NCBI RefSeq assembly: GCF_002355435.1
Contig: NZ_AP017313.1
Coordinates: 5,270,001 to 5,334,000 of the forward strand
Reading direction: 5' to 3'
Length of the DNA: 64,000 bases
From: Mucilaginibacter gotjawali
Lineage (GTDB): Bacteria > Bacteroidota > Bacteroidia > Sphingobacteriales > Sphingobacteriaceae
In this document: positions 15,995-24,288 of the stretch, piece after piece
How positions within the stretch are numbered: the stretch's first letter is position 1
Layout: every line of letters begins with the position of its first letter
Notes under the pieces: generated by a model
Told to the model about the DNA's origin: nothing
The model's database searches: none
Seen by the model: only the letters and a program-made list of their open reading frames with translations
Program-made: the position numbers and the translations under genes

Positions 15995-16791
15995 GGATAT
16001 ATTTCTTTTTGCGTCCATATTTCCCAACTCTTTTCGGCCTGCAATATCAGCATTTCGTATCCATTTTTTATCGTGGCACCTTTTTGTTCGCCTTTTTCTA
16101 AAAACAGTGTTTTTTCAGGATTGTAGATCAGGTCGTATAATAAATGATCTTCCGTTATAGCGTCGTAGGGTATTGGCGGGCATTCATTAACATTCGGCGA
16201 CATCCCGATGGGTGTGGTATTGATGATCATCAGGTGATCCTTAATATGTTTCGGTTTCAGATCGGTAAACAGCAAATTACCCGCATGCGGTTTACGCGTA
16301 ATCACTTTATACGCTATTCCGAGGTTTTCGAGCACGCATTTTACTGCCCTGGCAGCACCGCCATCACCCAAAACCAGCGCTTTATCATGACGATCTTTTA
16401 ACAACGGTTTTAAAGACGTCTCAAAACCATAGATATCCGTATTGAAACCTTCGAGCCTGAAATCGTCGCCGATAACCCCAACCTCACCGGAAAACGCCGC
16501 GGATACAGGGCTTTCGGCACTGATGCGGATGCAGTTTACTGCCCCGGCTTTGCGGGCGTCATGTTCAATCCAGTCCAGGTATTTTAAAACGCCAATTTTA
16601 TGCGGTACAGTAACGTTAAGGCCGCAAAGGTCAGGGTTTTCCTTCAAAAGCTCCGGCAATTGCGTAATATGTTCGATGGGGAACAGCTCGTATTTGGCAT
16701 CCGTAATATGCTCTTTTTCGAACTTCTCTGTAAAATACTTTTTCGAAAAAGAATGTGAAAGCGGGTAACCGATCAAACCATAATATTTCAT
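15991..16791 (-). CDS. aroE: Shikimate dehydrogenase
   Basis: 266 residues. AroE reduces 3-dehydroshikimate to shikimate with NADPH in the chorismate pathway, cytoplasm. Substrate-binding residues appear in PLSHSFSKKYF and NVTVPHK (the Lys is catalytic); the NADP-binding Rossmann turn is GDGGAARAV; the C-terminal region NTTPIGMSPN, YDLIYNPEKT and NGYEMLILQA is intact. Length is typical. Upstream (16792-17046) is about 250 bp of AT-rich spacer shared with the divergent GH2 gene. The stop overlaps the gldD start by four bases, so gldD is probably translated by coupling. Confidence 0.96.
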   Translation of the reverse strand: MKYYGLIGYPLSHSFSKKYFTEKFEKEHITDAKYELFPIEHITQLPELLKENPDLCGLNVTVPHKIGVLKYLDWIEHDARKAGAVNCIRISAESPVSAAFSGEVGVIGDDFRLEGFNTDIYGFETSLKPLLKDRHDKALVLGDGGAARAVKCVLENLGIAYKVITRKPHAGNLLFTDLKPKHIKDHLMIINTTPIGMSPNVNECPPIPYDAITEDHLLYDLIYNPEKTLFLEKGEQKGATIKNGYEMLILQAEKSWEIWTQKEIYP

Positions 16792-17046
16792 GGTGTAATA
16801 TTAAGAAGAAAAGAAAAATTCCGTTCCCCTTATTTGCAGAAAAAACAAAACCGCTAAATATTCTTCAGATCTGCAATTCTCCCTTTTTCAATAATAACCA
16901 TCAATAAAGCAGCATTTTTTTCATTGTGATAAAGATTAAAGTCTAATTTTATAAAAATTAATCGTTTCATTAATTCAACGAACACTAATTCAATAATTAA
17001 TTATAATTTAGTGTCCGATTTACAGTTAATCCTAAATTAACCCATT

Positions 17047-19476
17047 ATGCTGCTTCATAAAGCTTTTTTTACAAAGATGGCCAGGCCGCTTTGCCTTTTT
17101 ATTATGGTTTTATTTGCCCTGAAGGGCTACAGCCAACCGGGCCGTACCGTTGCCGATTTCGACAAAGGCTGGCGCTTTAACCTCGGCGATGTTGCCGGCG
17201 GCGAAAAACTGGATGTAAAAGACGGCACATGGCGCGTGCTTGACCTTCCGCACGACTGGAGCATTGAAGGGAAATTCAGCAAAGAAAACCCGGCCACACC
17301 CGAAGGCGGCGCTTTACCCGGCGGTATCGGCTGGTACCGTAAAACCTTTACCGTGCCGGCGTCGGCCAAAAACAAACTGGTTTATATTGATTTTGACGGC
17401 GTTTACCAAAAAAGCACCGTATGGATCAATGGCCATAACCTGGGCTTCAGGCCGAATGGATATATTTCGTTCCGCTACGACTTAACGCCATACCTTAATT
17501 TTGGCGGCACCAATACCATCGCCGTTAAGGTTGACAATTCCGTTCAGCCAAATTCCCGCTGGTATTCAGGCTCGGGCATTTACCGTAATGTATGGCTCAC
17601 CACTACTGATAAGGTAGCCGTTGATCATTGGGGCACCTATGTAATTACGCCCAGCGTTACTGATAAGGCAGCCGAAGTTAAAGTTGTCGCCAGCATCCTT
17701 AACGCTACACGTGCGCAGCAGCCGGTTACCATCACCACTACGCTGTTAAATGCCGAAGGAAAAGCCGTTGCAACGACAACAGAAAACACCGTATTAAAAG
17801 ATGCTTCCACCCGTTTTACCCAGGATCTCAAAATCAACAATCCGATATTGTGGTCGGTGGAGAAGCCGTATCTGTATAAAGTATTAACCAAAATATCCGG
17901 GAAAAATTCTGCCGACAGCTATACCACCCCTATCGGGATCCGCTATTTTAACTTTGATGCCGACAAGGGTTTTTCGCTGAACGGAAAGCTGATGAAGATA
18001 TTGGGCGTTTGCGATCACCACGACCTGGGCAGCCTTGGCGCTGCCATTAATACCCGCGCCCTGGAGCGCCAGCTGCAAATGCTGAAAGCGATGGGCTGTA
18101 ACGGCATCCGTACTTCGCATAACCCGCCTGCGCCTGAGTTGCTCGATCTTTGCGACAAAATGGGTTTTATTGTGATGGATGAAGCTTTTGATTGCTGGGA
18201 ATGGCAGAAAGTTAAATACGACTACCATTTGTATTTTAAAGAATGGCATAAACGCGACCTGGAAGACCAGGTTTTGCGCGACCGCAACCACCCGAGCGTA
18301 ATGATCTGGAGCATTGGCAACGAGATTCCGCAGCAGGGGGATACCACCGCGTTGCGTATAGCGCCCGAACTGGCCGGCATCGTACACAGCCTGGATAAAA
18401 CACGCCCTATTACTACCGCCAATGACAACCCGGGCAAAGGCAACAAGATCATCCAATCAGGAGCGATTGACCTGATCGGCTATAATTACCACGAGTTTGA
18501 TTACGCTACTTTCCACGACAGGTACCCGGGCAAGAAATTTATCGCAACAGAAACAACATCCGGCCTGGAGATGCGCGGGCATTATGATATGCCTTCGGAT
18601 AGTATAAGGGTATGGCCATCACGTTATGACAAACCATTTACCGATGGCAACCCGGACAACAGCGTGTCGGCATATGACAACGTTCGCCCGGGATGGGGCT
18701 CAACGCACGAAGCTACCTGGAAAGTGATGAAGAAATACGACTTCCTTTCGGGGATGTTCATCTGGACCGGCTGGGACTACCTGGGCGAACCTACCCCATA
18801 TTCATGGCCGTCGCGGAGTTCTTATTTTGGCATCATCGACCTGGCGGGCTTCCCTAAGGATGTTTACTACATGTACCAGAGCGAGTGGACCAACAAAACA
18901 GTGCTGCATATCTTCCCGCACTGGAACTGGACCCCAGGCAAAATGGTGGACGTTTGGGCATTTTATAACAATGCTGATGAGGTAGAACTGTTCCTTAACG
19001 GCAAATCACTGGGCACCAAAAAGAAACTGGGCGAAGACCTCCACATTATGTGGCGCGTAAAATACGAGCCCGGTACCCTAAAAGCTGTATCGCGCAAGAA
19101 TGGCAAAGTGGTTTTAATCCGCGAGATCCACACCGCAGGCGCCCCTGCTAAAATTGAGCTGGTGGCCGACCGCAAAAACATTAAAGCGGATGGCAAGGAC
19201 CTGTCCTTCATCACTGTTAAGATCCTGGATAAAGACGGCAACGTTGTACCGAATGCCGACAACCTGGTTAACTTTAAAGTGAGCGGCCCTGGCTTCATCG
19301 CCGGTGTGGACAATGGCGACGAAGTGAGCCACGACCCCTTTAAAGCCAATTACCGAAAGGCCTTTAACGGCCTGGCACTGGCGATCATCCAAACCAAAGA
19401 AAAAGCAGGTAATATTACTTTTACGGCAACGGCGGCAGGGTTGAAAAGTGCGACCACCGTATTGCAGGTAAAATAA
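17047..19476 (+). CDS. GH2 beta-galactosidase-like glycoside hydrolase, exported
   Basis: 809 residues with a signal peptide (~1-30, ending GYSQ). GH2 retaining enzymes hydrolyse beta-galactosides, -glucuronides or -mannosides. Order: N-terminal jelly roll (DLPHDWSIEG, GIGWYRKTF, GSGIYRNVW), immunoglobulin-like domain (~200-300), TIM barrel with acid/base Glu in MIWSIGNEIPQQ and nucleophile Glu in FIATETTSGL, then a DUF4982-like domain (FYNNADEVELFLNGKSLG) and a terminal Ig-like invasin-type domain (AKIELVADRKNIKADGKDL). This layout is common for secreted Bacteroidota galactosidases. Substrate specificity cannot be fixed from sequence. It is monocistronic and ends in a strong terminator. Confidence 0.93.
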   Translation: MLLHKAFFTKMARPLCLFIMVLFALKGYSQPGRTVADFDKGWRFNLGDVAGGEKLDVKDGTWRVLDLPHDWSIEGKFSKENPATPEGGALPGGIGWYRKTFTVPASAKNKLVYIDFDGVYQKSTVWINGHNLGFRPNGYISFRYDLTPYLNFGGTNTIAVKVDNSVQPNSRWYSGSGIYRNVWLTTTDKVAVDHWGTYVITPSVTDKAAEVKVVASILNATRAQQPVTITTTLLNAEGKAVATTTENTVLKDASTRFTQDLKINNPILWSVEKPYLYKVLTKISGKNSADSYTTPIGIRYFNFDADKGFSLNGKLMKILGVCDHHDLGSLGAAINTRALERQLQMLKAMGCNGIRTSHNPPAPELLDLCDKMGFIVMDEAFDCWEWQKVKYDYHLYFKEWHKRDLEDQVLRDRNHPSVMIWSIGNEIPQQGDTTALRIAPELAGIVHSLDKTRPITTANDNPGKGNKIIQSGAIDLIGYNYHEFDYATFHDRYPGKKFIATETTSGLEMRGHYDMPSDSIRVWPSRYDKPFTDGNPDNSVSAYDNVRPGWGSTHEATWKVMKKYDFLSGMFIWTGWDYLGEPTPYSWPSRSSYFGIIDLAGFPKDVYYMYQSEWTNKTVLHIFPHWNWTPGKMVDVWAFYNNADEVELFLNGKSLGTKKKLGEDLHIMWRVKYEPGTLKAVSRKNGKVVLIREIHTAGAPAKIELVADRKNIKADGKDLSFITVKILDKDGNVVPNADNLVNFKVSGPGFIAGVDNGDEVSHDPFKANYRKAFNGLALAIIQTKEKAGNITFTATAAGLKSATTVLQVK

Positions 19477-19507
19477 CCGAGGATTTAAGCCGTTTACAAA
19501 GTATATC

Positions 19508-19540
19508 AAAACCGGCAGGATAGCTTATCCTGCCGGTTTT
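19508..19540 (+). terminator. Terminator of the GH2 gene
   Basis: Perfect 15-bp arms (19508-19522 and 19526-19540, core CCGGCAGGATA) with a 3-base loop, followed by GTGTTTTG. A/T at the base makes it usable in both orientations. It lies 31 bases after the GH2 stop. Confidence 0.9.
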
Positions 19541-19687
19541 GTGTTTTGTGGCGTTGATGTTATGGAGGCGGAAAGAAGCCAGTGTTCCCCCTGAACAGTA
19601 TGAACACCGGCGAACAGTGGAAAATACCTTTAAAGTACTTATTACCGACTGTTTAAATAATTGACATCGACAATATCGCGAAGACTT

Positions 19688-20521
19688 TCAGGGTTTGGGG
19701 CTTTTTGATGCCTTTTTGTTATCGCTGTCAAGGCGCCTTTCCAGTTTCTTTACATCTTCTGCCGGTGGCAGTGCTTCAGGCTTTACGCCTCTTTGCAGTA
19801 AAATATCACGTACCGCTTTGTTATTATCAATATGCTCCTTTGAAATAGCGTTTTGCTGGTTTAAATCTTTTTCAATAACATTATGACTGGTTAATTCATT
19901 GGCGAAATCTTTTGCTTTAATGGTAAGCGTGGGCAAAAAATCAGCCAGGGGTTTCGCTGTGGGCACACCCAGTTTTTTCTTCATATCATTCGTATTAAAC
20001 CCGCCGAATAAAGCCTCGTCCCCTTTTGACCGGATGATCGCAAAACCGGCGCTATCCACTCCCCTTTCATATAAAATAGCTGATAGCTTTTTTTCAGATT
20101 TGGTTAGCTTGTCGCGGGCGTTAACACGCTCAACGTCAATCAGCCGTTGTTCGATAATTTCCTGTTTGCGCGTTTGAACGGCAAAGTAGGTTTGGGCGAA
20201 AGCAATGGGTGGTTTTGTTGGGTCGCCGTTTTGCGCAATCAGGTAGCAGGCATAACGGGTTAATGCTGTGTCTTCTACTTCGCGCTGGCCACCGCTGCCA
20301 ATGGTAACCATTTTCGTGGTATCACGAAAATGGTCCGATATTTTTGAGCCTGCATTTTCGCAGGCTTTTTTTGCCTTGCTTACTGCATTTGTAAAATTCT
20401 CCCAACGCTGGTAACCCAGTATTTCCTGCAATTCCCGCGCGCTCCAAAATTCTATTCCTTCATAATTATAACAGGCCTGTTCAAACTTGCCGAATAATTC
20501 TAAAATAACTTCCTTTTTCAT
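19688..20521 (-). CDS. dinD: DinD-like DNA-damage-inducible protein
   Basis: 277 residues from the ATG at 20521, giving MKKEVILELFGKFE, the usual N-terminus; an upstream in-frame ATG at 20593 would add 24 odd residues. The family starts with a BRO-N-like domain (EGIEFWSARELQEILGY, WENFTNAVSKAKKAC), then RYACYLIAQNGDPTKPPIAFAQTYFAVQTRKQE, a strong DinD signature. In E. coli DinD is induced by SOS and inhibits RecA-mediated strand exchange. The C-terminal tail is charged. It is solitary; the SOS box cannot be confirmed by eye. Such genes are often accessory, and this one borders a patch of mobile-type genes. Confidence 0.9.
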   Translation of the reverse strand: MKKEVILELFGKFEQACYNYEGIEFWSARELQEILGYQRWENFTNAVSKAKKACENAGSKISDHFRDTTKMVTIGSGGQREVEDTALTRYACYLIAQNGDPTKPPIAFAQTYFAVQTRKQEIIEQRLIDVERVNARDKLTKSEKKLSAILYERGVDSAGFAIIRSKGDEALFGGFNTNDMKKKLGVPTAKPLADFLPTLTIKAKDFANELTSHNVIEKDLNQQNAISKEHIDNNKAVRDILLQRGVKPEALPPAEDVKKLERRLDSDNKKASKSPKP

Positions 20522-20681
20522 GTGTTTCGGTTTATAAAAGCAATATAGTCCAAAACAAGAAAATAATTGAGGGGTGTGGAAAACATTCGGCATGCCTAAT
20601 GTCTCCGATCGGGCTCCTTAATGCCATTACCCACCACCTTTGCCGTCACCCATTTTTTTAATATATTTATTCCATAAAAAT

Positions 20682-20710
20682 GTTTGCGCAAACAGCCGGC
20701 AAGCCCGGCT
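20682..20710 (+). other. Two hairpins upstream of the propeller lipoprotein gene
   Basis: GTTTGCGCAAAC (20682-20693) is a perfect 12-base palindrome, immediately followed by AGCCGG (20694-20699) and CCGGCT (20705-20710). They stand 46 bases before the ATG at 20756. They may be a leader structure or an operator; alternatively they are chance GC symmetry. Confidence 0.3.
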
Positions 20711-20755
20711 ATTGCCTGCCAATTCCGGATAAACCAAAAAACTAAAAAATAAACA

Positions 20756-22435
20756 ATGATGACGAAGGTTATTAAAGCAGCGCTGCTGTTCACATTGCTT
20801 TTGATGGCCTGCAAAAAAAAGGATGCTGTTACACCGCCCCCTGCCAATACCAGCACGCCGAATGCACAGCATGCCTCCGTACTTACCCAGCATAACAATA
20901 ATACCCGGGCAGGCTTAAATAACCAGGAAACTGCCCTCAATACCGGCAATGTTAACACCACCAAATTCGGCAGGCTGTTTAACCTTAATGTAGACGACGA
21001 CGTTTATACCCAGCCCCTGGTTTATGGCAATTTAAGCATCGGCGGCAGCCTGCATAACGTGGTTTTTATCGCCACGGTAAATAATACCGTGTATGCCTTT
21101 GATGCCGACAATGGCAAATTATACTGGAAAACCAATTACACCCAGGCTGGCATGAACCCGCCGAATATTACCCAAATGAATTCGGCCTGGTGCAACCCTT
21201 ATTATGGTTTCGGTTTTCATATTGGCATTACCGGTACGCCGGTGATCGACTCAACAGCCAAAACCATTTATTTTGTTGCCAAAAGCTTCTCGGGCAAAAA
21301 TTTTTACCAATACCTGCACGCTGTCGACCTTACCAACGGCAGCGAAAAACCCGGCAGCCCGGTTCTCATTACCGGCAGCGTGCCCGGCAAAGGGGATGGC
21401 AGCGTTAACAATACCGTTAGTTTCGATCCCCTGCGCGCCAACCAGCGCCAGGCCTTAACGCTGGTAAATGGCACCGTTTACGTTACCTACGCTTCGCACT
21501 GCGACTGGAACCCCTACCATGGCTGGATCTTTGGGTATAACGCCCAATCGCTGCAGCTTAAAACAATTTACAACAACACCCCCGATGGCGAAGCCGGCGG
21601 CCTGTGGGAAAGCGGGCAGGGGCCTGCCGCAGATGACCAGGGCAACCTTTACGAAGTATCCGGAAACGGAACGGTTGGCAACGATGCCTATACCGCCTCC
21701 ATTAACGGCACCGACCCCGGCACCAGCAATACCAACCCCGCCGACCTTAAAAACCGCGGCGAAAGCGCAACCAAACTGAGCCCGGCTGGCACGGGTATGC
21801 AGGTGAGCAGCTTTTTTACCCCGTCAAGCTATTTCGACATGGATTTAAACGACCTGGATTATGGCGTTATGGGCGCCATGCTGATCCCCAACAGCAATTA
21901 CTTTTTAACCGGCGCTAAAGACGGCAATTTATACCTGCTGAATAAAGATAATATGGGTGGCTATTCAAGCACCCTTAATGCCGTACAGCAAACCATCCCG
22001 CTTAATGTGGCCCTGCATTGCCAGCCGGCTTATTACAAGGGCCCAACGGGCGAATTTGTCTATGTATGGGCAGAAAACGACCGTTTGCGCGCTATGCCTT
22101 TTAATGCGGCCACAGGTACTTTTTCAAACAACCATATGGTGGCTACCATTGCCGGGCCCACCGGAGAGATGGGCGCTTTTCTCTCAGTTTCCTCCAACGG
22201 GCAAACCACAGGCACCGGTGTTGTTTGGGCCTATTATACCGCGCCTGAGGACAACTACCAGGGGCACCTGGCCGCATTTGATGCCGCCGACGTTAGCAAA
22301 GAACTTTGGGACAGCAGCCGCAACCCTGCCGACATACCCGGCACTTTCGCCAAGTTCTCTACCCTCACTATCGTTAACGGGCATTTGTACGTGCCTACCC
22401 TGTCAAAAATGGTGGTGGTGTACGGGTTGAAATGA
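20756..22435 (+). CDS. PQQ-type beta-propeller lipoprotein
   Basis: 559 residues. A lipoprotein signal ends LLLMACKKKD (lipidation Cys19). The mature protein has repeated blades of the PQQ/quinoprotein propeller type, such as NTVYAFDADNGKLYWKTN, LHAVDLTNGSEKPGSP, DGNLYLLNKDNMGGY and a closing GHLYVPTLSKMVVVYG. The N-terminal segment LTQHNNNTRAGLNNQET is typical of Bacteroidota propeller proteins. No catalytic Asp/Glu set of a quinoprotein dehydrogenase is evident, so it may be a binding or scaffold protein at the periplasmic or outer surface. Monocistronic. Confidence 0.8.
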   Translation: MMTKVIKAALLFTLLLMACKKKDAVTPPPANTSTPNAQHASVLTQHNNNTRAGLNNQETALNTGNVNTTKFGRLFNLNVDDDVYTQPLVYGNLSIGGSLHNVVFIATVNNTVYAFDADNGKLYWKTNYTQAGMNPPNITQMNSAWCNPYYGFGFHIGITGTPVIDSTAKTIYFVAKSFSGKNFYQYLHAVDLTNGSEKPGSPVLITGSVPGKGDGSVNNTVSFDPLRANQRQALTLVNGTVYVTYASHCDWNPYHGWIFGYNAQSLQLKTIYNNTPDGEAGGLWESGQGPAADDQGNLYEVSGNGTVGNDAYTASINGTDPGTSNTNPADLKNRGESATKLSPAGTGMQVSSFFTPSSYFDMDLNDLDYGVMGAMLIPNSNYFLTGAKDGNLYLLNKDNMGGYSSTLNAVQQTIPLNVALHCQPAYYKGPTGEFVYVWAENDRLRAMPFNAATGTFSNNHMVATIAGPTGEMGAFLSVSSNGQTTGTGVVWAYYTAPEDNYQGHLAAFDAADVSKELWDSSRNPADIPGTFAKFSTLTIVNGHLYVPTLSKMVVVYGLK

Positions 22436-22511
22436 AAGCACGTTATTCCAACGCTGATTGCTGAGTCCGATTGACACAAAGATTTCATCTATTTAATTTT
22501 TTTATCAAATC

Positions 22512-22579
22512 AATAAAATCTATTACGATAAAATCATTGTCAGCAAATAAAATCTCTTACGATAAAATCATTGTCAGCA
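22512..22579. repeat. 34-bp tandem duplication at the 3' end of a coding gene
   Basis: Units 22512-22545 and 22546-22579 are identical except at base 11 (A against C). The unit length is not a multiple of three, so the copy shifts the frame of the minus-strand gene and ends it early. Two copies only, with no spacer: it is not a CRISPR array. Confidence 0.9.
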
Positions 22580-22830
22580 GGCTCATCGGTATATTCAATG
22601 CTTTCAAATTTATGCCATGTCGGGTCGACCCTGAAATCTATGATGTCGGTAAATATTTCCGGCAAGTTCCACTGCTCGGCATAAAACCACGTTTCATCAA
22701 TCAGTTTGGTTTTGATGAAAGCTTCTAAATCCGAAAGCTTAATTCCATCAGGATTGGAAAATATTACCGAAATAAACTTTTTGTAGTTGCCGCTATCGCG
22801 ATAAAGGTAGTTGAATTTGATGTTTGGCAT
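22540..22830 (-). CDS. Hypothetical protein with tail altered by tandem duplication
   Basis: 96 residues with no recognised family. The N-terminus MPNIKFNYLYRDSGNYKKF and the aromatic-rich WFYAEQWNLPEIF suggest a small soluble alpha/beta protein of a type scattered in Bacteroidota. In the present sequence it ends VRDFIC. If one copy of the 34-bp tandem repeat is removed, the frame continues as VIDFIDLIKKLNR with a stop at about 22496-22498, a plausible native C-terminus. The duplication therefore appears to be a recent mutation that replaced the last 12 residues by 5. A partner is not evident; the HNH gene lies upstream, 51 bases away in the same direction. Confidence 0.6.
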   Translation of the reverse strand: MPNIKFNYLYRDSGNYKKFISVIFSNPDGIKLSDLEAFIKTKLIDETWFYAEQWNLPEIFTDIIDFRVDPTWHKFESIEYTDEPADNDFIVRDFIC

Positions 22831-22881
22831 GAAGCCAAGGTAGGGGAATAGTTAAAGCTTGTCAATCGGATATAAGTGAAC

Positions 22882-23646
22882 TTATGCTTCTAACAAATCA
22901 TTATGCATCCTTAAAAATTCTATATCAGGATAAAACTTCTTCGGGGCGATGAGCGACTTGCCATCATAATCTAAAAAGTTTTGCTTAATACTCAACACAT
23001 CTTTATAGTTATAAAACCTTGATGATATTTTTATTTTGAGGCCTTCGGTAACGGTTATGAGGTGCCTGTCGAAGGCTTTATCATGCAAAGCGTTTAATGC
23101 TAAACCATTATTAGGATTTAATCGATTAAAATTATCACCACTCCATGGTACGATATGACTGGCTACCAATAATTCGATAATACCGATGCCAGTTATACAG
23201 CATTGATTATTAAAATTGGTAATGACGGCGGCTCTAAAAGCCTCTTGATTTACCCGGGACTTAACCAAACGTTGGACCTCTTTTCCTTCTCTCTGCTGAT
23301 ATTTGTCTAAGTCAATATCGTATAATTTTTCAATGGTTGTGTGCTTTGTTTTAGCCAAAAGAACTTCACTCTCAAAAAAAACATCACCCCAATTATTCAT
23401 GTACTCCTGCCATACTTCCCTATCTAATTTACTGGCATTTACCATGCCCTTTTGAGTTAAGCGAGGGTCAAGGCTGGCGAAATTGACTAACTTAAAGGCA
23501 ACAGAACCCGGTGTTCGGCCAATGAGGTGGGCCAGCTCAATAATATCCTTATTGGTTTGCGACATCTGCCCAAACATCAATTTGTTGTATAAATTGATGG
23601 CCAACAACAATTCATCCTTTGTCCAAAGTGTTTGGCCTTCTTTCAT
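22882..23646 (-). CDS. HNH endonuclease
   Basis: 254 residues. The C-terminal half carries an HNH domain of the restriction-like HNH_2 (PF13391) type: CCITGIGIIELLVASHIVPW with the first His in SHI, then NPNNGLALNALHDKAFDRHLI with the Asn and final His. The N-terminal ~120 residues (KDELLLAINLYNKLMF, HLIGRTPGSVAFKL) look like a DNA-binding helical region found in solitary HNH nucleases of bacteria. Its ATG overlaps the stop of the 57-residue zinc-finger gene (ATGA at 23643-23646), so the two are co-translated. The locus sits next to a vsr remnant, so it may be part of a restriction or mobile region. No cognate methyltransferase is in the window. Confidence 0.87.
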   Translation of the reverse strand: MKEGQTLWTKDELLLAINLYNKLMFGQMSQTNKDIIELAHLIGRTPGSVAFKLVNFASLDPRLTQKGMVNASKLDREVWQEYMNNWGDVFFESEVLLAKTKHTTIEKLYDIDLDKYQQREGKEVQRLVKSRVNQEAFRAAVITNFNNQCCITGIGIIELLVASHIVPWSGDNFNRLNPNNGLALNALHDKAFDRHLITVTEGLKIKISSRFYNYKDVLSIKQNFLDYDGKSLIAPKKFYPDIEFLRMHNDLLEA

Positions 23647-23816
23647 AATTCACCATCTACCTCACAAAACACATGTTTACAGCTGTTATCCAAACATTCA
23701 TTTACGGCCATTTTTAGTTTGGTGTGAAAGAAGCTCGAAATGATATCCGTCCTGGCACCACAAATTGGGCAGGTGGTTGGTTGATCGAGCAAGTAATAGT
23801 AGGTTACAGGTTCCAT
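23643..23816 (-). CDS. 57-residue Ogr/Delta-like zinc-finger protein coupled to HNH nuclease
   Basis: A short gene with a stop that overlaps the HNH ATG. The product starts MEPVTYYYLLDQPTTCPICG and continues with ECLDNSCKHVFCE. Cys at 16, 19, 41 and 46 give the spacing C-x2-C-x21-C-x4-C, very close to the C-x2-C-x22-C-x4-C pattern of phage Ogr/Delta transcription activators; CPICGAR and C-x3-F also fit. A fifth Cys is at 51. It could control or target the nuclease, or be an adaptor. Its start overlaps the 3' end of the vsr remnant by a few bases. Homology to Ogr is inferred from Cys spacing only. Confidence 0.7.
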   Translation of the reverse strand: MEPVTYYYLLDQPTTCPICGARTDIISSFFHTKLKMAVNECLDNSCKHVFCEVDGEL

Positions 23817-23935
23817 AAAGTAAATGTAACATAAACTAATGGAAACCTGCGCACCAGCATTTCGGGTTTGGTATCCTTACTGCGGATGCGCGACATGTTG
23901 TAGCTGCGGGTTGCTTTGGAGTGTACATCTGCCAT
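23804..23935 (-). pseudogene. vsr: vsr (very-short-patch-repair endonuclease) N-terminal remnant
   Basis: From the ATG at 23935, MADVHSKATRSYNMSRIRSKDTKPEMLVRRF matches the start of Vsr nucleases, which nick next to T:G mismatches made by deamination of methylated cytosine. After about residue 31 the sequence becomes unrelated (PLVYVTFTLWNL) and stops at 43 residues, against a normal ~140. The catalytic Asp, the zinc-binding His/Cys and the later helices are missing. The zinc-finger/HNH pair begins exactly where Vsr breaks off, so an insertion or deletion with that pair probably removed the rest. Any dcm-type methyltransferase partner is not in the window. Confidence 0.8.
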
Positions 23936-23963
23936 AGGGCAAAAATACGATAAATTCAAACTC

Positions 23964-24114
23964 CGCGTCATTGCGAGGAACGAAGCAATCCCTGCATAGG
24001 ACAATCAACCGGCGATCATCAACGGATGCACGGCGCGCGGCTGACAGGTAGCCCCGAGATTTTGGTGTGGTGATTAGCGCGTGCAGAGATTGCTTCGTTC
24101 CTCGCAATGACGCG
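23964..24114. repeat. MITE/REP-like inverted-repeat element
   Basis: Arms 23964-23996 and 24082-24114 are 33 bases each with one mismatch (core TCATTGCGAGGAACGAAGCA), separated by 85 bases. Total 151 bp without coding potential. The arrangement is like a REP doublet (BIME) or a transposase-less mobile element. It lies next to vsr/HNH, in the accessory patch. No target-site duplication is evident. Confidence 0.75.
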
Positions 24115-24222
24115 TGGAGAGGCGGCTGCTTCAACTCCCTGGCGCGAACACCCTCTCCATTTTATCCCCTTTATCCTCGCCAACCCAATGACTAATGACC
24201 TAATGACGCGAAGCAAACGACC

Positions 24223-24253
24223 AAAAAAAATCCCCGGCCAAAAGCCCGGGGAT
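24223..24253 (-). terminator. Terminator of the atpD-atpC operon
   Basis: Arms ATCCCCGG (24230-24237) and CCGGGGAT (24246-24253) form a stable stem. On the minus strand eight T follow (24230-24223). It is 36 bases after the atpC stop. Confidence 0.92.
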
Positions 24254-24288
24254 CTCTTAAATAATTTTCTGTTGGTTTGATCAGGTAA

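Larger units (their letters stand above)
23936..24288. other. 353-bp intergenic region with an inverted-repeat element and a terminator
   Basis: No gene is supported here. It holds the 151-bp inverted-repeat element (23964-24114), a short run of CCAATGAC-like words at about 24184-24207, and the atpC terminator (24223-24253). Confidence 0.6.

Noticed and set aside
17884..18456. 190-codon open frame on the minus strand inside the GH2 gene
   Set aside because: It lies wholly antisense to a well-supported catalytic domain, has no family features and its composition follows the GH2 codons. It is a shadow frame.
18963..19509. Two minus-strand frames at the end of the GH2 gene
   Set aside because: Both are antisense to the Ig-like domain of the GH2 protein and one runs into the terminator. 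No support.
20596..20964. 122-codon minus-strand frame over the start of the propeller lipoprotein
   Set aside because: Antisense to the lipoprotein signal and promoter region; hydrophobic stretch is the mirror of the Lys/Leu-rich signal. No homology.
22512..22579. CRISPR array
   Set aside because: There are only two adjacent copies with no spacers and one lies within a gene. It is a simple tandem duplication.
23643..23935. Active restriction-modification system around HNH and vsr
   Set aside because: No methyltransferase is present and vsr is truncated, so a working R-M system is not supported in this window.
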